This document shows positions 1-6,182 of a stretch of 6,182 nucleotides of DNA, piece after piece (positions within the stretch are counted from its first letter, which is position 1; each line of letters begins with the position of its first letter). Source of the DNA: an uncultured Actinomycetes bacterium (GTDB lineage Bacteria; Actinomycetota; Actinomycetes; Nanopelagicales; Nanopelagicaceae). The stretch lies in contig CAIMNT010000138.1 of the NCBI GenBank assembly GCA_903842855.1, forward strand, positions 1 through 6,182, read 5' to 3'. The notes under the pieces are model-generated. The model did not search any database and was not told where the DNA came from. It saw only the letters and a list, made by a program, of their open reading frames with translations. The position numbers and the translations under genes were made by a program.

Positions 1-59
1 AGATCGACAGCCATATCGCGACCAATAAATGACATACGGCTCGGCTTTTGTTTGCTCAC
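1..59 (-). CDS. mreB: MreB rod-shape actin homologue, N-terminal fragment
   Basis: Only the 5' end is in the window; the gene continues past the left edge. From the ATG at 35-33 the translation is MSFIGRDMAVD followed by a partial Leu codon, which I recognise as the start of actinobacterial MreB, just before the first phosphate-binding loop (DLGTAN in the family). MreB is the bacterial actin that polymerises under the membrane and organises cell-wall synthesis. I placed the start at the in-frame GTG at 59-57 because GAAAGG lies 6 nt upstream, whereas the ATG at 35 has only a weak GAG upstream. The GTG start adds eight residues (MSKQKPSR), and short N-terminal extensions before MSFIGRDM occur in Streptomyces as I remember it. 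The ndk stop lies 12 nt upstream of the GTG. The family call is strong for so short a piece because ndk-mreB adjacency is also expected. The start remains open between 59 and 35. Confidence 0.8.
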   Translation of the reverse strand, partial: MSKQKPSRMSFIGRDMAVD

Positions 60-65
60 AAGAGA

Positions 66-71
66 CCTTTC
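66..71 (-). promoter_or_regulatory. Shine-Dalgarno sequence for mreB (GTG start)
   Basis: The minus strand reads GAAAGG here, immediately after the ndk stop codon (74-72), with a 6-nt spacer (TCTCTT) before GTG at 59-57. It favours the GTG over the ATG at 35 as the mreB start and would let ribosomes finishing ndk re-initiate on mreB. Confidence 0.5.
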
Positions 72-488
72 TTAGAGTTCAGGGAAGAAGATTGAAATTT
101 CACGGGTAGCAGATTCAACGGAATCTGAACCGTGAACGATGTTCTGCACAACCTTTGTGCCTTGATCGCGAGCTAAATCGCCGCGGATAGTTCCTGGTTC
201 AGCAACTGTTGGGTCGGTAGCTCCGGCTAATTTGCGAAATCCTTCGATTACTCGATTTCCTTCTGCAACAACCGCAACGATCGGACCTGACATCATAAAT
301 TCAACGAGAGGTTCGAAGAAAGGTTTGCCTTCATGCTCCGCGTAATGTTGCACAAGCAGCCCACGATCCGCCTGCATCAACTTGAGCGCCGCGATTGTGT
401 ACCCCTTGCGCTCAACGCGAGATAGAACTTCGCCCACCAAATTGCGCTTTACGCCATCTGGCTTGACCAAGATCAGGGTTCTCTCCAT
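72..488 (-). CDS. ndk: Nucleoside diphosphate kinase
   Basis: 138 residues, the normal length for the family. Ndk moves the gamma-phosphate of ATP onto other (d)NDPs through a phosphohistidine, balancing cytosolic NTP and dNTP pools. The protein opens MERTLILVKPDGVKR (Lys9 of the KPDG nucleotide-binding motif), then Tyr49 in HYAEH, Arg85, Thr91, Arg102 in IRGD, Asn116 and catalytic His119 in NIVHGSDS, followed by SxESAxREI. The ATG at 488-486 is chosen because the family starts at exactly this residue; the reading frame stays open 43 codons further upstream, but that part runs into the DUF4233 gene and looks unlike any Ndk. There is no Shine-Dalgarno sequence; a TACACT box 7 nt upstream suggests a leaderless transcript. 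Oddity: 17 residues separate Arg102 from His119, against 13 in the human, E. coli and mycobacterial enzymes as I remember them, a four-residue insertion around 105-112. It lies between DUF4233 and mreB. Confidence 0.97.
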   Translation of the reverse strand: MERTLILVKPDGVKRNLVGEVLSRVERKGYTIAALKLMQADRGLLVQHYAEHEGKPFFEPLVEFMMSGPIVAVVAEGNRVIEGFRKLAGATDPTVAEPGTIRGDLARDQGTKVVQNIVHGSDSVESATREISIFFPEL

Positions 489-501
489 GGGGGCAAGTGT
501 A
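489..501 (-). promoter_or_regulatory. Candidate leaderless promoter (-10 box) for ndk
   Basis: The minus strand reads TACACT (501-496), then TGCCCCC, then the ndk ATG. This matches the actinobacterial TANNNT -10 pattern placed so that transcription would begin at or next to the A of ATG. No Shine-Dalgarno sequence lies within 15 nt of the ATG. The best -35 candidate is a weak TTGCCG at 521-516 with a short 14-nt spacer, so the call rests on the -10 position alone. The 58-nt gap before ndk, the widest between complete genes here, leaves room for an internal promoter. Confidence 0.4.
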
Positions 502-546
502 TTAGGTACTCCGCTCGGCAAAGAATCCGGGCCTTTTGGCAGGTTT

Positions 547-879
547 TTACTGCTGAGGTGGGTTGGCCAAGAGGGCTGCGCGAATCGCCTCACCCTTTCG
601 TCCAATAAAGAAGGCACTCACCCAAAGCACAGCAAAGAGGCCACCCAGGAAGTACATCGCCGGAACAACGGATCCATATGCGATGAGACCAATTTGCAGG
701 AGTGAGCCCAAAAACCAGCCAGTCATCTTCTTCATGAGGCCCGCATTAAGCAGGAGCAAGAGCGCGAGCGCGGCGCCGAGCCAGAGAGCAAGAGCTCCGT
801 GATTTTCCATCGCCAACAAAAGTGCAAAACCCATAACCAAAAATTCCATCGCCAAAACAGCTGAACCTAAGACTCTCAT
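547..879 (-). CDS. DUF4233-type four-helix membrane protein, function unknown
   Basis: 110 residues, strongly hydrophobic. Four membrane segments are visible at about residues 4-24, 29-48, 54-71 and 74-93, with Lys50-Lys51 between helices 2 and 3 and a basic stretch (Arg94, Lys95, Arg100) near the C-terminus; by the positive-inside rule both ends and the central KK loop would be cytoplasmic. There is no signal peptide and no catalytic motif I can recognise. The ATG overlaps the folC stop codon as ATGA (876-879), and AGGGAG lies 6 nt upstream inside folC, so translation is coupled to folC. Its size, topology and position between folC and ndk match the small membrane protein at the same place in mycobacteria and streptomycetes (DUF4233). 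The family has no established function that I know of. A role linked to folate transport or to FolC at the membrane would be guesswork from position. Confidence 0.88.
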   Translation of the reverse strand: MRVLGSAVLAMEFLVMGFALLLAMENHGALALWLGAALALLLLLNAGLMKKMTGWFLGSLLQIGLIAYGSVVPAMYFLGGLFAVLWVSAFFIGRKGEAIRAALLANPPQQ

Positions 880-2228
880 TCTTCGCTCCCTGCAATCTTG
901 CGAACAATGGAGCGGGATTCTCCGGCGGTGACAACTGAACCAGTAATCACAACGGCAGAAATTCCCTCACTTACTTGATTGATCAAGGTGCACTGCTCCA
1001 TGGCATATGTAATAGCGCTACGAAGATCGTCCTCTTTATAAACTCTATCTTCTCCAAATATTCCTACCGCCAATTTATATAACTGATCAACTGGCAATGC
1101 GCGCGCAGAGGAATTCTGTGTAACTACTAATCGATCAATCACCGGTTCTAATTCCTGAAGAACTCCAAGTACATCCTTATCCCCCAGTATTGCAACTACG
1201 CCAAAGATCGACTCAAAATCGAATTCCTTAGAGAGAGTTGTGGCCAGCGCATGGGCTCCGTGTGGATTATGAGCCGCATCAACGATCACAGTTGGATCGC
1301 GGTAGAGGACTTCTAAACGACCTGGCGAGTCGACGTTGGCGAAGGCTCTGCGTACTACTTCGTCATCAAGTTTTACTCCAGCAAATGCCTCGACTGCGGC
1401 AATTGCTACTGCGGCGTTAGTTGATTGATGTGCACCATAAAGAGGGATAAAGATATCTTCATACAATCCAAAAACTCCATTGACCGAGATCAGTTGACCT
1501 CCCACGGCGAGATCGCGTTTGGCTACCGAGAATTCAATACCCTCGCGATACGCAATCGCTGCTCTCTCTAATACCCGTGCCATAAGAACGGTAGCGACCT
1601 CTGGTGCTTGCGCGGCTAACACAACGTGCGACTCAGGTTTAATGATTCCGGACTTAGTGAGTGCGATCTCTTCGAGAGTATTTCCTAAATACTCTTGGTG
1701 ATCGAGCCCAATAGGAGTGATGACAGAAACCTGACTCTGCACCACATTGGTGGCATCCCACTCTCCACCCATTCCAACTTCGATAACCCCGATATCAACT
1801 GGAAATTCTGCAAAGGCGACGAATGCGAGTGCGGTCATAGCCTCAAAGAACGAGACGGGGTGTGGCTGATGACTATCGATAAGGTCTAAATAGAGCGCGA
1901 TGTCGTTGTACGTGGCGATCATGCCTTCAGGCGGGATGGGCAGCCCATTTATGGAGATACGCTCCAAAAAACTCTCTAAATGAGGACTGGTAAAGCGGCC
2001 AGTGCGATAACCGAGTTCACGCATGAGCGAATCAACCATGCGCGAGGTGGTGGTCTTCCCGTTTGTTCCTCCAATATGAATCGTTGGGTAGGAAAGCTGA
2101 GGGCTACCTAGTGCATCGCAGAGAGCTGCAATGCGATCCAAGGATCGCTCTATCTGCGACTCAGGCCAGCGCTTTAAAAGTTGTTGGTAAATGAGTTCTA
2201 CAACTTGAAGATCTTCTGGCGAGGTCAT
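876..2228 (-). CDS. folC: Folylpolyglutamate synthase / dihydrofolate synthase
   Basis: 450 residues, the usual length for actinobacterial FolC. This cytosolic Mur-ligase-type enzyme uses ATP to join glutamate to dihydropteroate and/or to extend the gamma-glutamyl tail of folates. Visible motifs: P-loop GGTNGKTT (53-60), FTSPHL (79-84), the metal and nucleotide region EVGMGGEWDATN (150-161), LDHQEYLG (175-182), TKSGI with Lys192 at the position of the carbamylated lysine of the family, the C-domain motif DAAHNPHG (317-324), GDKD (349-352) and a closing TGSVVTAGESR (429-439). All catalytic motifs are intact. Whether it has one or both activities cannot be read from the sequence; actinobacterial homologues are usually taken as bifunctional. 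The ATG at 2228-2226 is the only sensible start: it lies 5 nt after the valS stop and has no Shine-Dalgarno sequence or -10 box (upstream reads AATAAAAGCC), so translation probably depends on coupling to valS. The stop overlaps the next gene. Confidence 0.96.
   Translation of the reverse strand: MTSPEDLQVVELIYQQLLKRWPESQIERSLDRIAALCDALGSPQLSYPTIHIGGTNGKTTTSRMVDSLMRELGYRTGRFTSPHLESFLERISINGLPIPPEGMIATYNDIALYLDLIDSHQPHPVSFFEAMTALAFVAFAEFPVDIGVIEVGMGGEWDATNVVQSQVSVITPIGLDHQEYLGNTLEEIALTKSGIIKPESHVVLAAQAPEVATVLMARVLERAAIAYREGIEFSVAKRDLAVGGQLISVNGVFGLYEDIFIPLYGAHQSTNAAVAIAAVEAFAGVKLDDEVVRRAFANVDSPGRLEVLYRDPTVIVDAAHNPHGAHALATTLSKEFDFESIFGVVAILGDKDVLGVLQELEPVIDRLVVTQNSSARALPVDQLYKLAVGIFGEDRVYKEDDLRSAITYAMEQCTLINQVSEGISAVVITGSVVTAGESRSIVRKIAGSEE
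886..891 (-). promoter_or_regulatory. Shine-Dalgarno sequence for the DUF4233 gene
   Basis: The minus strand reads AGGGAG here, inside the last folC codons, with a 6-nt spacer (CGAAGA) before the ATG at 879-877. It is the clearest ribosome binding site in the window and confirms the start that overlaps the folC stop. Confidence 0.65.
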
Positions 2229-2233
2229 GGCTT

Positions 2234-4816
2234 TTATTCGACGGGAAGCGCGGCAAGCGCTGTAGTGATGCGAGCGATTTCGCTCGTTGTTACTTCCAAA
2301 CGTTCACGAATCTCGGTGACTACTTCAAGTGGAGCCTTTGCCATGAAGCCCTCGTTCTCCAACTTCACCTTTGCGGTGGCAAGATCCTTTTGAGCTGTAG
2401 CTAGATCTTTAGTGAGACGAGCACGCTCAGCCTTAATATCAATCGCACCAGTGAGATCAAATTCAACAAGTACCGACCCAAGTTCAATCTTCGCGCTGTA
2501 GGGACCATCGCCACGATCAGCACGAACGATAAATCGAATTGCATCTTCGTAATTAGCCAAGTCACCTAGACCGGTAAATTTAGCAACGATCTTCGCCGAC
2601 GTCTTGATCCCTTGGTCGTTTCTAAAACGTCTAATCTCGGTAATGATCTCTTGGATCTTGGTCACAGATTTCATTGCCAGATCGCTGTTATGCGAAGCAT
2701 GACTCTTTGGCCATTCAGCAATAACCAGCGAAGGGTTGCCCGTTAAATTGCACCAAATTTCTTCGGTGATAAAAGGCATCGCGGGATGAAGGAGTCGTAA
2801 CAAGTTATCCAGAACATGACCAAGTACGCGGGCGGTATCTCCTGAATCGCTTCCAGCAAATGTTGACTTAGTGAGTTCGAGATACCAATCGCACAGATCA
2901 TCCCAAGCAAAGTGGTAGAGAATCTCCATGGCTTTTGCGAACTCAAATTTTTCTAGCAGCGAATCAACTTCGGTGATTGTTTCGTTGAGGCGAACTAGAA
3001 TCCACTGATCAATTACGTTGAGCGAGTTGAATGCAGGAAGTTCACCTTCAGTGTGTGCGCCATTGATCGTTGCAAATCGAGTTGCATTCCACAGTTTGGT
3101 TGCAAAGTTACGGGAGCCCGCAATCCACTCTTCTGCGATCGCCTGATCTGCGCCCGGATTTGCCATACGTGCCAAGGTGAAGCGCAGCGCATCTGAGCCA
3201 TACTTATCCATGAACTCAATTGGATCCACGCCATTGCCACGACTCTTCGACATTTTCTTGCCGAATTTGTCTCGGACTAATCCGTGCAATGCAATGGTGT
3301 TGAAGGGCTGTACTCCATCCATGGCATAAAGACCCATCATCATCATGCGGGCAACCCAAAAGAACAAGATGTCATAGCCTGTAACAAGCACTGATGTTGG
3401 ATAAAACTTCTTTAAGTCGGCGGTCTCTTCAGGCCACCCCATGGTCGAAAAAGGCCAAAGTCCGGATGAGAACCAGGTATCTAGAACATCCGGATCTTGC
3501 TCGTAACCGGCTGGAGGCTCTTCGCCAGGACCACAAACAACTACCTCTCCATCCGGTCCGTAATAAACCGGAATTCGGTGACCCCACCAGAGTTGGCGTG
3601 AGATACACCAATCGTGCATGCCATCCACCCAGTCAAAATAACGAGGTGAGAGTTCTTCGGGCTCGATCGCAACGCGGCCATCTCGAACAGCGTCTCCCGC
3701 TGCCTTAGCTAGTGGTCCTACTTTAACAAACCACTGTTTTGAAAGAAGAGGCTCCACGATTGTGTCGCAACGACTGCAATGTCCAACCGAGTGGACATAC
3801 GGACGTACCTCTTTGACAACCCGACCTTGTCGGCGGAGCTCTTCAACAACGGCAACCCGAGCAACGAATCGATCCATCCCATCAAATTCGGTTCCAGATC
3901 CCTCCATAACCGCATGAATATTCATGATGATTGGCATTTCAATTCCGTGGCGAGTGGCCATCTCGAAATCGTTGGGGTCATGCGCGCCGGTAACTTTTAC
4001 TGCACCAGTTCCAAAATCTGGATCAACAAGTTCATCAGCAATAATTGGAATCCAGCGATTAGCCAACGGCAGCAAAACTTTCTTGCCGATCATGTGGGCA
4101 TAGCGTGGATCATCGGGGTGAACTGCCACTGCACCATCACCGAGCATTGTCTCGGGACGGGTGGTTGCGACCGTGATCTGCAAATCATCGTCACCGTAAC
4201 GAACTGAGACAAACTCACCAGCAACATCTGAGTGTTCAACTTCAATATCGGAAAGTGCTGTCAGGCAGCGAGGACACCAGTTGATAATTCTTTCAGCGCG
4301 ATAAATAAGTCCATCGTCATACAGCCGCTTGAAAATTGTTCGAACAGCGAGCGAGAGCCCTGGATCCATCGTGAATCTTTCGCGTGACCAATCCACGCTG
4401 GCACCCAAACGTTGAATCTGTTCCAGAATCAGCCCACCAGATTCGTGTTTCCACTCCCAAACTTTTTCTACAAACTTCTCGCGCCCCAAGTCATGGCGAG
4501 ATTGACCTTGCGCCGCCAACTGCTTTTCGACCAAATTCTGAGTCGCAATTCCAGCATGGTCCATTCCTGGTAGCCACAGGGTTTCAAAACCCTTCATCCG
4601 CTTCATTCGAACCAAGATGTCTTGCAGAGTCAGATCAAGAGCATGGCCAATGTGAAGAGATCCGGTGACGTTGGGAGGCGGGATAACGATCGTAAAAGGT
4701 GGCTTCTCAGAGCTCGCGTCAGCCTTGAAGTACTCGGCATCTAGCCATTTCTTATAGAGCCCAGGCTCAATGTCAGCCGGAGAGAAACTCGCAGCAAGTT
4801 CTGGACGCTCGTTCAT
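2234..4816 (-). CDS. valS: Valine--tRNA ligase (ValRS)
   Basis: 860 residues, full length for a bacterial ValRS, a class I synthetase that charges tRNA-Val in the cytosol. Order of parts: class I signature PPPNVTGSLHIGHAL (46-60) with HIGH at 55-58; GMDHAGIATQ (84-93); a Cys pair CPRC (181-184); the CP1 editing domain, with TTRPETMLGD (218-227) and GAHDPNDFEMATRHG (277-291), which hydrolyses mischarged Thr-tRNA; a second Cys pair CSRC (347-350), the pairs probably binding zinc; DWCISRQLWWGHRIP (402-416); KMSKS (521-525), the ATP loop; the helical anticodon-binding domain with LLHPAMPFITEEIW (675-688); and a C-terminal coiled-coil arm from about 790, rich in Lys, Glu and Ala, that contacts the tRNA. 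Nothing is missing or frameshifted. The gene starts 21 nt after the clpX stop. The ATG has no Shine-Dalgarno sequence, but TAGACT lies 8 nt upstream. The product could be confused with IleRS or LeuRS, but the editing motifs and the C-terminal arm are those of ValRS. Confidence 0.98.
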   Translation of the reverse strand: MNERPELAASFSPADIEPGLYKKWLDAEYFKADASSEKPPFTIVIPPPNVTGSLHIGHALDLTLQDILVRMKRMKGFETLWLPGMDHAGIATQNLVEKQLAAQGQSRHDLGREKFVEKVWEWKHESGGLILEQIQRLGASVDWSRERFTMDPGLSLAVRTIFKRLYDDGLIYRAERIINWCPRCLTALSDIEVEHSDVAGEFVSVRYGDDDLQITVATTRPETMLGDGAVAVHPDDPRYAHMIGKKVLLPLANRWIPIIADELVDPDFGTGAVKVTGAHDPNDFEMATRHGIEMPIIMNIHAVMEGSGTEFDGMDRFVARVAVVEELRRQGRVVKEVRPYVHSVGHCSRCDTIVEPLLSKQWFVKVGPLAKAAGDAVRDGRVAIEPEELSPRYFDWVDGMHDWCISRQLWWGHRIPVYYGPDGEVVVCGPGEEPPAGYEQDPDVLDTWFSSGLWPFSTMGWPEETADLKKFYPTSVLVTGYDILFFWVARMMMMGLYAMDGVQPFNTIALHGLVRDKFGKKMSKSRGNGVDPIEFMDKYGSDALRFTLARMANPGADQAIAEEWIAGSRNFATKLWNATRFATINGAHTEGELPAFNSLNVIDQWILVRLNETITEVDSLLEKFEFAKAMEILYHFAWDDLCDWYLELTKSTFAGSDSGDTARVLGHVLDNLLRLLHPAMPFITEEIWCNLTGNPSLVIAEWPKSHASHNSDLAMKSVTKIQEIITEIRRFRNDQGIKTSAKIVAKFTGLGDLANYEDAIRFIVRADRGDGPYSAKIELGSVLVEFDLTGAIDIKAERARLTKDLATAQKDLATAKVKLENEGFMAKAPLEVVTEIRERLEVTTSEIARITTALAALPVE

Positions 4817-4830
4817 AAGGGCAGAGTCTA
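4817..4830 (-). promoter_or_regulatory. Possible leaderless promoter (-10 box) for valS
   Basis: The 21-nt clpX-valS gap reads TAGACT (4830-4825) on the minus strand, then CTGCCCTT, then the valS ATG. The box fits TANNNT, 8 nt from the start codon, one more than ideal. There is no purine-rich Shine-Dalgarno sequence and no recognisable -35. It may be a secondary promoter inside the clpX-valS transcript or chance. Confidence 0.28.
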
Positions 4831-4837
4831 GATTAAG

Positions 4838-6133
4838 TTACGCGCTCTTCTCTTCAGTGCGCTTTTCCGCCTTTATCGACCGCTTGGGACCGTTGCCCCG
4901 ATTTACATAGGTCGGCGTGGATTCTTTGAGCACGACCTCTGGGGTAATTACTACGCGTTCGACTTCTTTACGAGAAGGAACTTCGTACATAACCGTGAGT
5001 AAGGTCTCTTCCATGATGGCACGCAGGCCACGCGCTCCAGTACCGCGTTTGATAGCTAGGTCTGCCACAACCCCAAGCGCTTCGGGCGTGAACTCAAGCT
5101 CTACTCCATCGATGTCAAAGAGGCGTTGGTACTGCTTGATCAGCGCATTCTTTGGCTCGGTCAAAATCTGCATGAGCGCTGGGCGATCAAGATTTTCAAC
5201 GCTAGTCAAAATAGGTAGTCGGCCAATGAACTCCGGGATCATTCCAAACTTAAGGAGATCTTCGGGCATGACCTCACCGAAGATATCGATCTTGTCGATT
5301 TCAGATTGAGTCTGCAAATTTGCATTGAATCCAACGCCCGCCTTGCCCTTGCGACCTTCAATGATCTTCTCTAAACCGGCAAATGCTCCGCCGACGATAA
5401 AAAGAATATTGGTTGTATCAATCTGCAAAAATTCCTGATGTGGATGCTTACGTCCACCTTGTGGTGGAACAGATGCAGTTGTTCCCTCCAGAATCTTGAG
5501 CAGCGCTTGCTGCACTCCCTCACCCGATACGTCGCGAGTGATTGAAGGATTTTCAGATTTGCGAGCGACCTTATCGATCTCATCGATATAGATGATTCCG
5601 GTCTCTGCCTTCTTCACATCGAAATCGGCCGCTTGAATAAGTTTGAGCAAGATGTTCTCAACATCTTCACCGACGTACCCGGCTTCAGTCAGTGCGGTTG
5701 CATCAGCGATAGCGAAGGGAACATTGAGCATGCGAGCAAGAGTTTGTGCCAAAAGTGTTTTGCCACAACCCGTAGGTCCAAGAATCAAGATATTTGACTT
5801 TGCGAGCTCTACTGAATCCTCACGACTTCCAATTCCAGATTGGACTCGCTTGTAATGGTTATAGACCGCTACCGATAAAGATTTCTTTGCACGGTCCTGT
5901 CCAACTACATACTGATCTAGAAATGAATAAATCTCTTGTGGCTTTGGAACTTCGGTGAGTCCGAGTTGAGTGGTCTCGTTAAGTTCCTCAATGATGATCT
6001 CATTACAGAGGTCGATGCACTCGTCGCAGATGTAAACACCTGGACCTGCAATTAACTTCTTAACCTGCTTCTGAGTTTTGCCGCAGAAGGAACACTTAAG
6101 AAGATCGCCGGTTTCGCCAATACGCGTGGTCAT
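4838..6133 (-). CDS. clpX: ATP-dependent Clp protease ATP-binding subunit ClpX
   Basis: 431 residues, full length. ClpX is a cytosolic hexameric AAA+ unfoldase that recognises tagged or damaged proteins and threads them into ClpP; its clpP partners are not in the window and would be expected just beyond the right edge. The N-terminal zinc-binding domain has Cys14, Cys17, Cys36 and Cys39. The AAA+ core has Walker A GPTGCGKT (119-126), pore-1 loop GYVG (152-155), Walker B IIYIDEID (180-187), RKH pore loop (228-230), arginine finger Arg305 in EFIGRLP, and sensor-2 Arg368 in TGARGLR. The ClpP-docking loop reads VGF (267-269) where E. coli has IGF, and is thus intact in form. The tail after about 405 is basic and divergent, as is usual. 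The ATG at 6133-6131 gives the MTTRIGETGDLLKC start that lines up with other actinobacterial ClpX. It has no Shine-Dalgarno sequence; a TACGAT box 6 nt upstream points to a leaderless mRNA. First gene of the visible cluster. Confidence 0.98.
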   Translation of the reverse strand: MTTRIGETGDLLKCSFCGKTQKQVKKLIAGPGVYICDECIDLCNEIIIEELNETTQLGLTEVPKPQEIYSFLDQYVVGQDRAKKSLSVAVYNHYKRVQSGIGSREDSVELAKSNILILGPTGCGKTLLAQTLARMLNVPFAIADATALTEAGYVGEDVENILLKLIQAADFDVKKAETGIIYIDEIDKVARKSENPSITRDVSGEGVQQALLKILEGTTASVPPQGGRKHPHQEFLQIDTTNILFIVGGAFAGLEKIIEGRKGKAGVGFNANLQTQSEIDKIDIFGEVMPEDLLKFGMIPEFIGRLPILTSVENLDRPALMQILTEPKNALIKQYQRLFDIDGVELEFTPEALGVVADLAIKRGTGARGLRAIMEETLLTVMYEVPSRKEVERVVITPEVVLKESTPTYVNRGNGPKRSIKAEKRTEEKSA

Positions 6134-6145
6134 GGATAAATCGTA
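6134..6145 (-). promoter_or_regulatory. Candidate leaderless promoter (-10 box) for clpX
   Basis: The minus strand reads TACGAT (6145-6140), then TTATCC, then the clpX ATG, so the last T of the box sits at -7 if transcription starts on the A of ATG, the canonical spacing. There is no Shine-Dalgarno sequence before the ATG. No clear -35 lies 16-18 nt upstream, where the sequence belongs to the 3' arm of the edge hairpin. A promoter here fits the terminator directly upstream. Confidence 0.5.
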
Positions 6146-6150
6146 AGAGG

Positions 6151-6182
6151 AAAAGCAAAAGGCTGGGTGGTTTTTTCCACCC
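6151..6182 (-). terminator. Candidate Rho-independent terminator upstream of clpX, cut by the window edge
   Basis: The minus strand shows a perfect inverted repeat, GGGTGG (6182-6177), loop AAAAAA, CCACCC (6170-6165), then AGCC and the T-rich run TTTTGCTTTT (6160-6151). If the sequence beyond the edge supplies GGCT on the minus strand, the stem grows to 10 bp and ends exactly at the T-run, the classical terminator layout. It would end transcription of the upstream gene (a clpP gene by actinobacterial synteny, not seen here) before clpX. As seen, the stem is only 6 bp with a 4-nt offset to the T-run, so the call is moderate. Confidence 0.55.

Noticed and set aside
528..546. Small GCC-AAAA-GGC hairpin between the DUF4233 gene and ndk
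   Set aside because: The stem is only 3 bp and has no T-run after it on the minus strand, so it is not a credible terminator.
489..617. Upstream extension of ndk giving a 181-residue protein
   Set aside because: The extra 43 residues overlap the DUF4233 gene, resemble no Ndk, and the family start MERTLILVKPDG lies at 488.
382..705. 107-codon open frame on the plus strand spanning ndk and the DUF4233 gene
   Set aside because: It crosses two well-supported genes on the opposite strand and has no family resemblance.
3779..4207. 142-codon open frame on the plus strand inside valS
   Set aside because: It is the antisense shadow of the conserved ValRS editing region, with no ribosome binding site and no recognisable protein features.
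4917..5309. 130-codon open frame on the plus strand inside clpX, rich in Ser, Thr and Arg
   Set aside because: Its composition is that of an antisense reading of the conserved ClpX C-terminal half; nothing suggests a real protein.
1..6182. Search for a new multi-gene system, mobile element, CRISPR array or tRNA
   Set aside because: Every long frame on the minus strand is an intact housekeeping gene in the order known from other actinobacteria; I saw no direct repeats, transposase motifs or RNA gene signatures.

Overview
The window is a compact block of housekeeping genes, all on the minus strand and transcribed from the right edge towards the left. In transcription order they are clpX, valS, folC, a small four-helix membrane protein of the DUF4233 type, ndk, and the first codons of mreB, which runs off the left edge. 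Gaps between genes are short: 21 nt, 5 nt, a 4-nt ATGA overlap, 58 nt, and 12 or 36 nt depending on the mreB start. No stretch without a gene exceeds 60 bases, and the plus strand carries no convincing gene.

The organism is almost certainly an actinobacterium. From memory, the order clpX-valS-folC-small membrane protein-ndk-mreB is the one found in Streptomyces, and mycobacteria keep valS-folC-membrane protein-ndk without mreB. The protein sequences (ClpX N-terminus, FolC, the partial MreB start) also look actinobacterial. Base composition is near 50% GC by eye, low for the phylum. Together with the tight packing this would fit a small-genome lineage such as the freshwater Nanopelagicales, but that placement is a guess.

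Right part (about 4838-6182): ClpX, the unfoldase of the ClpXP protease, preceded by a candidate Rho-independent terminator cut by the window edge and by a TACGAT -10 element placed for a leaderless mRNA. Middle (2234-4816): valyl-tRNA synthetase. Left-middle (547-2228): FolC, translationally coupled to the DUF4233 membrane protein. Left (1-488): nucleoside diphosphate kinase, then the start of the cell-shape actin MreB. The genes do not form one pathway; they serve proteolysis, translation, folate metabolism, nucleotide supply and cell-wall morphogenesis and probably share transcription.

I found no mobile element, CRISPR array, RNA gene or new defence-like system. The points worth a second look are: a four-residue insertion in Ndk just before the catalytic histidine; TANNNT boxes 6-8 nt upstream of the ATG of three genes that lack a Shine-Dalgarno sequence; the edge terminator; and the choice of mreB start.
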